64,000 nucleotides of DNA, taken from contig NZ_POAF01000002.1 of assembly GCF_003309065.1 (NCBI RefSeq), positions 372,001-436,000 on the forward strand, given 5' to 3'. The position numbers and the translations under genes were made by a program. The stretch is from Glutamicibacter soli. Its GTDB lineage: Bacteria; Actinomycetota; Actinomycetes; Actinomycetales; Micrococcaceae. Shown here in pieces: positions 42,012 to 51,543 of the stretch (positions are counted from its first letter, which is position 1; every line of letters begins with the position of its first letter). A model generated the notes under the pieces. The model ran no database searches and was not told the DNA's origin. It saw nothing but the letters and a program-made list of their open reading frames with translations.

Positions 42012-44456
42012 TCATCCCCCGACGTTGACCACGATGCCTTCGCGCCCGGCGTTCGCCGCCGGCATGGAGGCCCAGCCGATGGACTGCTCGGATCCCAGGA
42101 TCACCTGGCCGATATAGGCGTTGGCGTCCGAGGAGAAGATCACCGCTTGGGCGTCTTCGCTGGTTTCGCGCGGATCGAAGACCGTGCTCGTCCCGGCCTT
42201 GATGTTCAGCTTCTGCGTCTTCTGCAGCTTGCCGTCCTTGGCGACGACCACCGCGTCAATCGAGGAATCGGCGTCAGTCGCGGCAATCACGAACTTCCCG
42301 GTGCCGTTGGCGGACAACGGCATGACCTGGTTGCCTGCCAGCGGGTTGGAGCTGACCGCCCATGCGGTGTCCGAGGCGTCCTTCGGGTCGGCGCCGCGCA
42401 CCATCTTCACGGAGGCAGTGACCGGGGCGTCGGCCTCGACCACCAGGGTGTAGTAGCCGCCGGCCAGCTGGTCCAGGTTCTGGACCGAGGTCGCGTTGGA
42501 GGACGCGGCCAGGTTCCGCTCGAAGCTTGCCGCCACCTCGCCGCCGGCGCCCAGCACCTTCACCTTGTAGCCGGCGCCCTGAGCGCCCGCCGCGGCGACG
42601 TGCAGCTGCGGAACCAGGGACTTGTTGTCCTTGGACAGCTTGGCGGAGTTGTTCTTGTTGTCGATCCACACCCCCGGAATCACCTGGGTGTTGGAAGCCG
42701 AGGCGTTCCCGGCGACCAGGTCCACACCCGAAGGCGTGAGTCCGCGCAGCGCTGCCTGCTGGACATATCCGGTCACCTTGCCGCCGGTGCTGGTCACGGT
42801 GGCGGCCACCGCCGAAAGGTCCTGGGCGTAGCCGCCAAGCACGATGGCCCGCTGCTCGCCCGGGGCGATCACCACATTCTGCAGCGTCGAGGTGTCGATC
42901 GGCCCCTCGGGGCCGCGCAGGTCCACTGCCACCTGGGCCGAGGTGCTGGTCGGGTTGGCCAGGTGCAGCACCGAGGTGGACCCGGTGGTGGTCTGCAGCC
43001 CGGTGAAGCGCCAGGTCGATGCAGGCACCTGGCAGCTCGCCGCGGCCAGGCCGGCGAGGTCGCCGTCCTTGGCCTGGTAGCTGCGCAGGGTGCTGCCGAT
43101 GGAGGGCAGCTGGCCCAGCGGCTGCACCTCGAAGAGCTGCTTGCCGTCGGCGTTGTTCACGGTGCTGACCTTGGCCGAGCGTCCGGTCAGGCCCTGATCG
43201 TCAGCGCTGCGCGACTCGGAAGCCTCTGCGTCGTCGATGCGTTCGGTCAGGGTCTGCCGGGAACTGCCGCCCAGGGCGGAGAAGGTGGAGCCCGGGATGC
43301 GCTTGGCCAGGTCGGAGACCACGACGCTGCGCAGGTTGCTGGAGATTTCCTTGGCGCCCGGCGCGAACTGCGGATCGGTCCCGTCCACGCCCTTGAGCAG
43401 CTGCGGGGTCGAGGCGCAGACGCTCAACGCGTCGCCGGCCGGCAGGCTGGTCACCGCGGCCGGAAGGGTGGTGGTGTCAGGGCTCGGGGCCAGCAGCGAG
43501 CCCGCCGCGACCAGTCCGCCCGAGGCGAGCACCGCGGCCAGGCTCAGCAGCACCGCGCCGGTCTTCCGGCGGGTCGGTGAATGCTCGGCATCCCGCGCGG
43601 CGGCCGCGCGGGCGCGTTCGAGCTTCTCGCGGCGGCGTGCGGCCTTGGGGCTTTCCTGCGGCTTCTGTGCCGCCGCCGGTGCTTCCGACGTGTCGGCCTG
43701 TTCTGCGGATGTTGTGGAGCCCTTGGTTTTCTTGGACGCCGTCGGCGCTGCCTCGGCGGCCTTGGCCTCGGCCGCTTTCCCGGCCTCGGGTGCTGGCTTG
43801 TTCGGGGACGCCGGTTGTACCGCGGCAGCAGCAGCGGCGGCAGAAGCGGTCGAAGGCGCGGGCGAAGTGCCGTTTTTCTCCGGTGCGCTGGCTGCGGCAT
43901 CGGCCGAAGGCTCCGGGAGCGAGCCGGCGTCGGCCTTGCCCTGTGCGGGGACCTCTGTTGCGGGCCTCTGGGCGGCGTCATCAACGGACGGCGCCGCAGA
44001 AGACTTCACTGCCGGGGCAGGGGCCGCAGGTTCTGCCGGTGCGTCGGGAATCTTGGCTTCGGCAGGTCCTGGATCGGCGGCCGGAACAGCCGGTTCGGGC
44101 TTGGCCGCTTCGGGCTTGGCCGGTTCCGTTGGCGCGGGTTCGATCTTCTTCGATTTCGCGACCTTGGCCTGTGCCTTGGCATCGGCCTTGGCTTGGATCT
44201 GCGCTTCTTTCTCGCGCACCTTGGCCAGCTTGGCATCGACCTTGGCCTTGGCCTTGGCGGCCTTCAGCTCGGCTTTGGTGACGGCGGCCGATACCGGGGC
44301 CGCGGCAGGCACCGCGGAGGGAACCGCCTGGGGCTGCGCCGGTTGCGGCTGCGCGGATTGCGTGGACGCGGATCCAGTCTGAGTTTCGGGCTGGCCCGCA
44401 GGCACCTGGGGTTCGGCGGAGGAACCCTGGGTGTTCTCGTTGTTCTGCTCGCTCAC
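42012..44456 (-). CDS. DUF5719 secreted/membrane-anchored protein with long Ala/Lys tail
   Basis: 814 residues. The first 285 or so residues are low-complexity: Lys/Ala coiled stretch (KAELKAAKAKAKVDAKLAKV), then Pro/Ala-rich (AKPEAAKPEPAVPAADPGPA). A membrane helix follows near residue 305 (TGAVLLSLAAVLASGGLVAA), and the remaining ~490 residues are extracellular and Thr/Ser/Gly-rich, as in DUF5719. The cell-surface role is unknown. Its ATG overlaps the stop of the upstream giant GT2 by 4 bases, so both are co-translated; whiB2 is the next gene upstream. Confidence 0.82.
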   Translation of the reverse strand: MSEQNNENTQGSSAEPQVPAGQPETQTGSASTQSAQPQPAQPQAVPSAVPAAAPVSAAVTKAELKAAKAKAKVDAKLAKVREKEAQIQAKADAKAQAKVAKSKKIEPAPTEPAKPEAAKPEPAVPAADPGPAEAKIPDAPAEPAAPAPAVKSSAAPSVDDAAQRPATEVPAQGKADAGSLPEPSADAAASAPEKNGTSPAPSTASAAAAAAAVQPASPNKPAPEAGKAAEAKAAEAAPTASKKTKGSTTSAEQADTSEAPAAAQKPQESPKAARRREKLERARAAAARDAEHSPTRRKTGAVLLSLAAVLASGGLVAAGSLLAPSPDTTTLPAAVTSLPAGDALSVCASTPQLLKGVDGTDPQFAPGAKEISSNLRSVVVSDLAKRIPGSTFSALGGSSRQTLTERIDDAEASESRSADDQGLTGRSAKVSTVNNADGKQLFEVQPLGQLPSIGSTLRSYQAKDGDLAGLAAASCQVPASTWRFTGLQTTTGSTSVLHLANPTSTSAQVAVDLRGPEGPIDTSTLQNVVIAPGEQRAIVLGGYAQDLSAVAATVTSTGGKVTGYVQQAALRGLTPSGVDLVAGNASASNTQVIPGVWIDNKNNSAKLSKDNKSLVPQLHVAAAGAQGAGYKVKVLGAGGEVAASFERNLAASSNATSVQNLDQLAGGYYTLVVEADAPVTASVKMVRGADPKDASDTAWAVSSNPLAGNQVMPLSANGTGKFVIAATDADSSIDAVVVAKDGKLQKTQKLNIKAGTSTVFDPRETSEDAQAVIFSSDANAYIGQVILGSEQSIGWASMPAANAGREGIVVNVGG

Positions 44457-47400
44457 TGGTTCTTCTCCTGCTCCGGCTCATCGTCCGAAATGCGGTCGCT
44501 GAGCTTCGGGGTCAAGTTTTCACGAATCTGGCTGGCCTGGGCGCGTGCCTCGCGGCGGCTGCGCGGACGGCCGGCCTCTTGAACCTGGCTGGCTCCGGGC
44601 TGCGCGGCGGCGAGCACCTGCTCGCCGTCGGCGACTTCCTGGGGATCGCGTTGGGTTTCGCGGATCCGGTAGGAGTCGTTTCGGTAGTTCGCCAGGCGGC
44701 GGGTGCTCGGCACCGGGATCGCCAGCAGGACGGTGATCAGCAGGACCAGGCCGCTGAGGACCAGCATCGGCACGGCCAGCGGTTCGCGGTGGCTGAGCGC
44801 CAGGGTTCCGCCGGAGGCCGGGACCTCGTAGGCCTGGGCCCAGCGGGTCTGCGAATCCTCCGGGTAGGACACCATGCGCAGCGCCTGCCCGTCGATCGAA
44901 GCGCGCAGCTTCGGGTCGGCGGCGGTGGCCAGCACCAGGGTCCGGCCGGAATCGGAGGCGGGAATCTGGACGTTCTGGATCTTGGCCCGGTTGCTCGGCA
45001 GCACCGTGACGGTGCCGTCTTCCGCGACCAGCCGTGCGAAGCCCGCGCCCCGGGCGGCCTCGGTGGTGGAATAGTCCACCCGCCACAGCCAACCGCTGTC
45101 GGTCTGGCCCACGGAGGCAAGGCCCGTGGCGGAGTCCAGCAGGCGGACGGTCGAGGAGACCGCTTCGCCGGTTTCGTTCAGCACCACGTAGCCGACACCC
45201 AAATCGCGCAGCTGCTCGCGGGCGTCCAGCCCGGATTCGGACAGCAGCATGGCCACCGCTTCACGCTGCACGGCATCCACGGCGGGCTTTTCGTTGCGTT
45301 CAGGGTCCAGCAGCGAACCGGTCAGCGTGGATACCTGCGAATAGCGGCTGAGCGTATCCAGGCTTTCGCCGTTGCCGGAGACCACGATGCTGTCGATTTC
45401 CCCGGACGACCGGGGCGTGAGCACCAGGGTGCGTTCGTGGAAATCGGAGCGGCCCGCGTCGGAGGCGGTGGCAGGGATGGTGCGTTCCTGCGAGGAGCCG
45501 ACCTGCTGGGGCGCGTTCAGCGCGGTGAGCATGCCATCCGGGTTGGCCGGATTCAGCTGGGCCCCGAGCAGCACCGCACCGCTGGCGAGGATCGCCACGG
45601 TGGACAGCGCCGCCATGAAGCCCAGCACCGGGCGTCCGCCGGGCAGCCGCAGGGCGCGCGGAAGGTCTTCGCGGCGCAGCGCGGCGCTGGCATTGGCCGC
45701 GGCCGCCAGCAGCGCGAAGGACGCCATGGAGACGAACGGGCCGGTGTAGGCGCTGACGGTGGTGTGCGAATCCAGCCCCACGGGGATGAATCCGACGGCC
45801 CATCCGGCGGCCAGCGACAGGGCCGCGCCCCACAGCAGGCGGCGCGAATTGCGGCGCATGGTGGCGCTCGCGCTGGCAGAGCTGCTCAGCGTGCCGAAAA
45901 CCGCCAGCAGCACCAGCGGGGCGCCGACCAGCAGCGCGGCGACCAGGGCCCACGGGCCCTCGGGCAGGAAACCCCAGCCCACCGGGGTGGCCGCGGCGTC
46001 GAAGGATTCGGGGAAGCCCAGCGCCATCTGCCACAGCGAGGCCGGGGAGAACGCGCTAAGCGCTCCCGGCTCGGTGAACAGCAGACGCGGGGTGCCCAGC
46101 GCGGAGATCAATAGCGGCAGGTTCCAGATCAGTGCGGGAACCGGGATCCACCACAGGGTGCGCGAGCGGTGCGGGGAAACCAAGGCCAGCACGTAGACCA
46201 GCACCGTTGCGGTCAGGAAGAAGGCCATGGAGCCGGCGGAGATGACCCACAGGATCAGCGCGGCGCAGGCCGAAGCGGTCCACGCCGAGGTGGTGCGCTG
46301 CTTGGCATCGCGCACGCCCTGGCCTTCGGGGGCCACCTGGGAATCCATGGCGCGCAGCACCGCGAGGAAGAGCAGCGGCAGCATCAGGTGCACCAGCACC
46401 GAGCCGACCCGGCCCGAGGCCAGGGAGGAGACCAGCGACGGGGACAAGGCCCAGAGCAGCGCGGCGATGAAGCGCACGGCGCGCGAACGGCTCAGCGCTC
46501 CCACACCCCACCAGGCGGACAGCGCCGCCAGCGGCATGGCGGCGAAGTACAGGTAGACCGAGGCCTGGTTCGCGTGGTCCAGGGTCAGCAGGGAGAAGAA
46601 CCAGAACAGCGAATCGCTGTTGTCCGGGGCGGCGCTCAGGCCGGTGGCGGTGTTCTGCCACCAAGAGGACGCGTTGGCGCCGATCTCGCCCAGGGTCTGG
46701 GAGAACGGCCGGGCCGCGCCCCCGGACAGCGCGCCCGCGCCAAAGAGCGTACGCCAGGCCACCAGCGAGGCGGCGGCGGCGAGCAGCAGCGCGAAGACCA
46801 GGGAGAGCACCGCGGTGGTGCGCGGCGGCCGGGCGATGGAGACGAAATCCGAGAAGTTGTCGCCGCTGGGTTCCAGCGTGCCCTCGGAGCCGCTGCCGTC
46901 GCCAAAGACCTGCGAGTCCTCGCGGCCGGTGTTCAGGTTGCGGCGGTATTCGCGCACTTCCGAACCCGACACCATCAGCTTGCGCACCTGGCGGCGCGGC
47001 ACGGTGCGGATCTGCTTGATGTTGCGGCGCGAGGCGCCGAGCTTCACCGGGGAGAACAGCCCGCGCAGGGTCGAGCCCAGGTGGCTGAAGCCGTGGCCCG
47101 GGTCCTTGGCCAGCAGCGAGACCAGGAAATGGCCGATGCCGCCGAGCAGGATGCCGATCCAGACGAACGGCAGGCCGGGGCCGGAGGCGTACTTCAGCCG
47201 CTGGAAGACCTCGGCGCGCTTGGCTTCGCGCGGGCCAGCCAGGGTTTCGACGATCTCCACCTGGTGGTAGATCTTCGCTTCGGGCACCACGATCACGCGG
47301 TGGCCGGCCAGCCGGTTGCGCCAGCAGATGTCGACGTCGTCGCCGCGGCCCGGCAGCGCCAGGTCGAAGCCGCCAAGCTGCTCGAAGATGTCGCGCCGGA

Positions 47401-47986
47401 TGAACATGCCGGCGGAGGACACGGCGAAGTAGTCGCTGCGTCCGTCGTACTGCCCCTGGTCGACTTCGTCGGTGTCGATCATGGTCAGCCGCTGGGCCTT
47501 GCGGTCGACGCTCAGGCCCACCTCCACCAGGTGGCGGGGGTTGTCGATGTCCAGCAGCTTGCAGCCGGCAATGGTGACCGACTCGGAGGCTTCAACCGTG
47601 CGGGTCAGAAATTCAAGCGCGTCGGGAGCCGGCATCGAGTCGTCGTGGATGATCCACAGCCATTCGTCGCGGTCCTCGCGCGCCTGCGGCAGCTCGGCGA
47701 CCGCGGTGTCCAGGGACAGGCCGAGCGATCCTTCATCCGCGACGACCAAGGCCGCGTTCGACGGCAGGTTCGCCTTCAGGACTTCCAAGGAGCCGTCGGT
47801 GGACGATGCGTCAACACCGATGAAACGTTCAATGGGCCGGGACTGGTTTCGCAGCGCGGCTAAAGTGCGTGGTAAAAAGTCAGCGCCATCGTGCGTAGCA
47901 ACGATGGCGGTGACATGAATTGGCGGGCGAATTAGATTGCTCGTTTCCGTAGACGGCGGCGTTCGCGCTCCGAGAGCCCTCCCCAA
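44453..47986 (-). CDS. Giant glycosyltransferase family 2 membrane protein
   Basis: 1177 residues. Residues about 25-260 are a GT-A domain: VTAIVATHDGADFLPRTLAA, WLWIIHDDSMPAPDALEFL (metal-binding DD), and GRGDDVDICWRNRLAGHRVI with the catalytic acid motif. Then more than ten membrane helices in residues about 265-820 (for example LPFVWIGILLGGIGHFLVSL, TTAVLSLVFALLLAAAASLV), a large extracellular region, and a final helix VPMLVLSGLVLLITVLLAIP near residue 1100. It probably adds sugars to an envelope polymer. The start is unclear: TTG 47986 lies inside whiB2, 55 bases before that gene's end; no ATG or GTG fits nearer the domain. Confidence 0.85.
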   Translation of the reverse strand: MGRALGARTPPSTETSNLIRPPIHVTAIVATHDGADFLPRTLAALRNQSRPIERFIGVDASSTDGSLEVLKANLPSNAALVVADEGSLGLSLDTAVAELPQAREDRDEWLWIIHDDSMPAPDALEFLTRTVEASESVTIAGCKLLDIDNPRHLVEVGLSVDRKAQRLTMIDTDEVDQGQYDGRSDYFAVSSAGMFIRRDIFEQLGGFDLALPGRGDDVDICWRNRLAGHRVIVVPEAKIYHQVEIVETLAGPREAKRAEVFQRLKYASGPGLPFVWIGILLGGIGHFLVSLLAKDPGHGFSHLGSTLRGLFSPVKLGASRRNIKQIRTVPRRQVRKLMVSGSEVREYRRNLNTGREDSQVFGDGSGSEGTLEPSGDNFSDFVSIARPPRTTAVLSLVFALLLAAAASLVAWRTLFGAGALSGGAARPFSQTLGEIGANASSWWQNTATGLSAAPDNSDSLFWFFSLLTLDHANQASVYLYFAAMPLAALSAWWGVGALSRSRAVRFIAALLWALSPSLVSSLASGRVGSVLVHLMLPLLFLAVLRAMDSQVAPEGQGVRDAKQRTTSAWTASACAALILWVISAGSMAFFLTATVLVYVLALVSPHRSRTLWWIPVPALIWNLPLLISALGTPRLLFTEPGALSAFSPASLWQMALGFPESFDAAATPVGWGFLPEGPWALVAALLVGAPLVLLAVFGTLSSSASASATMRRNSRRLLWGAALSLAAGWAVGFIPVGLDSHTTVSAYTGPFVSMASFALLAAAANASAALRREDLPRALRLPGGRPVLGFMAALSTVAILASGAVLLGAQLNPANPDGMLTALNAPQQVGSSQERTIPATASDAGRSDFHERTLVLTPRSSGEIDSIVVSGNGESLDTLSRYSQVSTLTGSLLDPERNEKPAVDAVQREAVAMLLSESGLDAREQLRDLGVGYVVLNETGEAVSSTVRLLDSATGLASVGQTDSGWLWRVDYSTTEAARGAGFARLVAEDGTVTVLPSNRAKIQNVQIPASDSGRTLVLATAADPKLRASIDGQALRMVSYPEDSQTRWAQAYEVPASGGTLALSHREPLAVPMLVLSGLVLLITVLLAIPVPSTRRLANYRNDSYRIRETQRDPQEVADGEQVLAAAQPGASQVQEAGRPRSRREARAQASQIRENLTPKLSDRISDDEPEQEKNQ

Positions 47987-48456
47987 ATGCCGAAGCGCTC
48001 ATCATTGCTCAACGCGTATTCCAAACATTCCGAACGTACAACACATGCCCCGCAAACTCTTTTAGCATCGCGGGTCGAGCCGCCCTTTTCAGGGAAGAAC
48101 GCCTCAGGATCGGTCTGCGCGCACAGGGCGCGGGCCTGCCAGCCGAGTTCGCCTTCATCCACTTCCCCGCCGACGCCCAGCCATACGGCCTTGATCGCTT
48201 CGCGGGTTTCGTCGTCTTCATCCAGTTCCGGGGCCCACGAACCTGCCGAGGGAATCTCCTCGACGGTTCCAGCGGTCTCGTGGTCCTTCAGGAAGTTGTC
48301 AGCGGCTGACTCCAGGTCCGCCGCGACAGCAAGGCGTGCGAACTCTCCGGCTTGCGGATCGACAAACCAATCCGACGGTGCGTCTTCGAGCCCGTATTGG
48401 GCGGACGCAACAGCCGAGGTCGAAAATTCGGAGTACCCCTGCTCCAGCTTCGCCAT
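47932..48456 (-). CDS. whiB2: WhiB-family Fe-S transcription factor, WhiB2/WhmD type
   Basis: 174 residues. The C-terminal ~90 residues carry four [4Fe-4S] cysteines: RALCAQTDPEAFFPEKGGST then VCGACVVRSECLEYALSND, followed by GIWGGLSERERRRLRKR, the GVWGG turn and basic DNA-contacting tail. The N-terminal ~85 residues are an acidic extension (PELDEDDETREAIKAVWLG) absent from short WhiB2 proteins. WhiB2 homologues control septation and cell division. Placed next to GT2, DUF5719 and, on the other strand, TIGR03089, resembling its mycobacterial neighbourhood. The start is ATG 48456. Confidence 0.9.
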   Translation of the reverse strand: MAKLEQGYSEFSTSAVASAQYGLEDAPSDWFVDPQAGEFARLAVAADLESAADNFLKDHETAGTVEEIPSAGSWAPELDEDDETREAIKAVWLGVGGEVDEGELGWQARALCAQTDPEAFFPEKGGSTRDAKRVCGACVVRSECLEYALSNDERFGIWGGLSERERRRLRKRAI

Positions 48457-48743
48457 GGTGATGTTGACCTTTCACGTTGGTTTGAGAAGATCGGGGCATC
48501 CTAGCGCCCGATCCATTCGGCTTCATTTATTCCATCGAAATATCGAAAATGATGGTGCGAGCCGAACTCACCATCTAATTACATCTTTGTAACTAAGCCT
48601 GAGTCAAGCGGGGAAGGTATTCTAAGAACACTTCCCAGCAAACTCTCGGCACAACACGCCGTCTAAACGGGCAGATCAACCGGGCGAGTCGCAACTTGCC
48701 TGAATTCCCGGCGAATTCTCAGTTAAGAAGATTAAAGGTACAG

Positions 48744-49469
48744 GTGAGTTTCAACTTGATTTCCGGCACTTTCGTGGAAAACCTCCTGGCGCCCCACCGG
48801 GCTTCGGCTTCGCCGTGGCTCACCTGGTACGGAGCCAGCGGAGAACGTATTGAATTATCGGGACGGGTGTTCGACAACTGGGTGGCGAAAAGCGCGAACC
48901 TGCTGGCCGACTCCTTCGACCTCGAAGAAGACCAGGTGGTCGTGGTCGACCTGCCGACGCATTGGAAGTCGCTGGTGCTGGCCTTGGCCTCGCTGCACCA
49001 TGGGGCGACCCTGGTAGCCCCCTCACATGAGCGCGCTGCCGAAGCCGTCCTGTGGGTCACCGCCACCCCGACCGACCCAGGCATTCCCGCGTCCTGCGAA
49101 ATCCTGGCCGTCGACCCCGCAGCGCTCGCACTATCCTTCGGCGGCGATTTGGGACCGGTGGCCGAGGACTTCAACGCTTCGGTCCGCTCCTTTGGAGACC
49201 AGTTCTTCCCGTCCTCCGTATCCGGCGCGGCGACCGCGATTGCCGGCGACGAACACCGCATCGATCTGGAGACCCTGTTCGCCACCTCGGCCGAAGCCAA
49301 GGGAACCATCCTGGTGCGGGCCGGCCTGCCGGTTCTGGAATTCCTTCCCTACGCCATTGCGCAGTGGGCCGCCGGGGACGCCCTGGTGTTGCTGGAGGAC
49401 GGGGTGGAAGCGACCGAGCGGCTGCGCGAAGGCGAGCGCATCACCGCCGACTACTCTCCCGAGGCCTGA
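48744..49469 (+). CDS. TIGR03089 family protein
   Basis: 241 residues from GTG 48744 (AAAGG 5 bases upstream). Segments APHRASASPWLTWYGASGER, NWVAKSANLLADSFDLEED and VVVVDLPTHWKSLVLALASL recall the N-terminal part of AMP-binding acyl ligases, but there is no SGTTG motif or adenylation site. The family is small, actinobacterial and of unknown function (cf. Rv3268 beside the LCP gene in mycobacteria). An upstream in-frame start 16 codons earlier has no ribosome binding site. It lies divergent from whiB2, with 287 bases between them, and convergent with GtrA. Confidence 0.82.
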   Translation: MSFNLISGTFVENLLAPHRASASPWLTWYGASGERIELSGRVFDNWVAKSANLLADSFDLEEDQVVVVDLPTHWKSLVLALASLHHGATLVAPSHERAAEAVLWVTATPTDPGIPASCEILAVDPAALALSFGGDLGPVAEDFNASVRSFGDQFFPSSVSGAATAIAGDEHRIDLETLFATSAEAKGTILVRAGLPVLEFLPYAIAQWAAGDALVLLEDGVEATERLREGERITADYSPEA

Positions 49470-49478
49470 TCCAGCCAG

Positions 49479-50072
49479 CTAGTTGACCACGGTGGGAACG
49501 CTCCCGGTGTCCGCGGGATCCGAATCCCCGGACCTCGCGGCGCCGGTTGCCGGCTTCGCGCCGCCCGGCGCCTGGTGCGTGGATGGTGCCAGCAGGTCGT
49601 GGTCGTGGGCGAACTGCTCTTCCTGGTCCATTTCGGCTCCGAAGACCCAGAAGCGGTATGCGAAGAAGCGGAAGATGGTGCCGAGCACCAGGCCCACCAC
49701 CGAACCAGCGATGAACAGGCTCGTCGGGTCGGTCAGGCCGATCCAGTATTTGGTCACCCAGACGCAGGCAGCCGCGATGCCCAGGCCGATCGCGTTCATG
49801 ATCAGGAACATCACCAGCTCGCGCACCACATTGGCCTGGCGGCGGTGGCGGAAGGTCCAGAAGCGGTTCGCCAGCCAGGAGAACAGCGTGGCCACCACGC
49901 CGGCAATGATCTTCGCCTTCACCTGGGAATCGCTCATGGGGCCGTGGAGCAGCCAGACGTAAATGCCGGAGTCGATGATGAACGCGACGCCGCCGACCAC
50001 ACCGAACTTGGCCACCTCGCGCCAGAGCAGCGAAATGAGTCCGGTGATTTTCAGTCTGATGCGCTCGAACAT
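49479..50072 (-). CDS. GtrA-like membrane protein
   Basis: 197 residues from ATG 50072 (GGAGG a few bases upstream). Four predicted membrane helices: FGVVGGVAFIIDSGIYVWLL, VKAKIIAGVVATLFSWLANR, VMFLIMNAIGLGIAAACVWV and LFIAGSVVGLVLGTIFRFFA, with the family RFWTFRHRR and FRFFAYRFWVF motifs. GtrA proteins are thought to flip or aid use of polyprenyl-linked sugars. The last ~50 residues are a Gly/Ala/Ser/Pro-rich cytosolic tail. Adjacent purK and the cell-envelope genes match the mycobacterial Rv3277 neighbourhood. Confidence 0.86.
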   Translation of the reverse strand: MFERIRLKITGLISLLWREVAKFGVVGGVAFIIDSGIYVWLLHGPMSDSQVKAKIIAGVVATLFSWLANRFWTFRHRRQANVVRELVMFLIMNAIGLGIAAACVWVTKYWIGLTDPTSLFIAGSVVGLVLGTIFRFFAYRFWVFGAEMDQEEQFAHDHDLLAPSTHQAPGGAKPATGAARSGDSDPADTGSVPTVVN

Positions 50073-50306
50073 TTTCCTCCAGCCAGCCCTGCACCGCGTC
50101 GCAGCCAGCGTCCTCGCGGCACTGGCTGCTCGGTGTCCCGGGGGCGATCTGCCCCGCAGGTTATGTATTAACCGTCGCCCTCGGCGGCAAGCGCAGAGAC
50201 GACATCCCGCCATTTTAGCGAGAATTCCTGATAGTTGGCCGGACAAAGCGAGTCATCCGGCTTCCCCCATTCAAGGCATCCACCGCTGGTTCGCTAATCT
50301 AGTAGG

Positions 50307-51467
50307 GTGAGCTTTCCAAAAATTGGTGTAATTGGTGGCGGGCAGCTAGCCCGAATGATGGCCCCTGAGGCCCTGAACCTTGGTTTTGAACTTCATGTCC
50401 TGGCCGAAGGCCCGGACGTCTCGGCCGCACGCAGCGTCCCGGATGCACCGGTGGGCGACTACAAGGACCTGCAGACCCTGCGCGAATTCGCCCAGGGCAA
50501 GGACGTGGTGACCTTCGACCACGAGCACGTTCCCAACGAGTTCCTCACCACCTTGATCAACGAGGGCGTCGACATCCAGCCGCGACCGGCGGCGCTGATC
50601 CATGCCCAGGACAAGCTGGTCATGCGCGAAGCCATTGAAAAGCTCGGACTGCCCAACCCGGCCTGGGCCAAGGTCGACTCGGTCGACGAGCTGGTCGCCT
50701 TCGGCGACAAGATCGGCTGGCCAATCGTGCTGAAGACCCCGCGCGGCGGCTACGACGGCAAGGGTGTGCGCATCCTGGATGACGCCGGCGAGGCCCGCGA
50801 TTCGGCCGACTGGTTCGAGAACGGCCCGCTGCTGGCCGAGGACAAGGTCGATTTCTCCCGCGAGCTGTCCGCCATGGTGGCCCGCACCCCGTCGGGACAG
50901 GCCAAGGCCTGGCCCGTGGTCCACACCATCCAGGTCGACGGCGTCTGCGACGAAGTCATCGCCCCGGCCCAGGACATTTCCGAGCACACCGCCCGCACCG
51001 CGGCCAACGCAGCGCTGCGCATCGCCGAGGAATTCGGCGTCACCGGCGTGATGGCCGCCGAGTTGTTCGAGACCCCCGGCGTCGGCGCCGGCTTCGTGAT
51101 CAACGAGCTGGCCATGCGGCCGCACAACACCGGCCACTGGACCATGAACGGTTCGGTCACCAGCCAGTTCGAGCAGCACCTGCGCGCGGTGCTCGACCTG
51201 CCGCTGGGCGAAACCCGTGAATTGGGTGTCACCGTCATGAAGAACTACCTGGGCGGCGCCAACCAGGACCTGTACTCGGCGTTCGCCGCGGCCCTGGCCG
51301 CCGCGCCCGAGGTCAAGGTGCATGCCTACGGCAAGTCGGTGCGCCCGGGCCGCAAGATCGGCCACGTGAACGTGGTGGCAAACGCCGGGCAAAGCGTAGA
51401 TGAACTTCGCCAGCGCGCCGACCTCGTTGCCGCGTTGATCCGCGACGGCGTGCCCGCCACCGCCTAG
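50307..51467 (+). CDS. purK: N5-carboxyaminoimidazole ribonucleotide synthase
   Basis: 386 residues from GTG 50307. ATP-grasp enzyme: KIGVIGGGQLARMMAPEALN at the start, the ATP-site lysine in PIVLKTPRGGYDGKGVRILD, and late NELAMRPHNTGHWTMNGSVT that binds the Mg-ATP and substrate. It makes N5-CAIR from AIR, bicarbonate and ATP in purine synthesis. Followed by purE 76 bases downstream, with a hairpin between. Divergent from gtrA. The sequence is complete and canonical. Confidence 0.96.
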   Translation: MSFPKIGVIGGGQLARMMAPEALNLGFELHVLAEGPDVSAARSVPDAPVGDYKDLQTLREFAQGKDVVTFDHEHVPNEFLTTLINEGVDIQPRPAALIHAQDKLVMREAIEKLGLPNPAWAKVDSVDELVAFGDKIGWPIVLKTPRGGYDGKGVRILDDAGEARDSADWFENGPLLAEDKVDFSRELSAMVARTPSGQAKAWPVVHTIQVDGVCDEVIAPAQDISEHTARTAANAALRIAEEFGVTGVMAAELFETPGVGAGFVINELAMRPHNTGHWTMNGSVTSQFEQHLRAVLDLPLGETRELGVTVMKNYLGGANQDLYSAFAAALAAAPEVKVHAYGKSVRPGRKIGHVNVVANAGQSVDELRQRADLVAALIRDGVPATA

Positions 51468-51481
51468 CCTGTTACCTAGAG

Positions 51482-51512
51482 CGCTGCCGCTCCCCCTGCG
51501 GGGGCGGCAGCG
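51482..51512 (+). terminator. Hairpin between purK and purE
   Basis: Stem CGCTGCCGC pairs with GCGGCAGCG, extended by T-CCCC/GGGG-G pairing, then TTT. It could partly terminate or process the purK-purE message; no PurR-like site is seen. Confidence 0.6.
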
Positions 51513-51543
51513 TTTGACCACCTGACCCAAGGAAAATTTCGTT

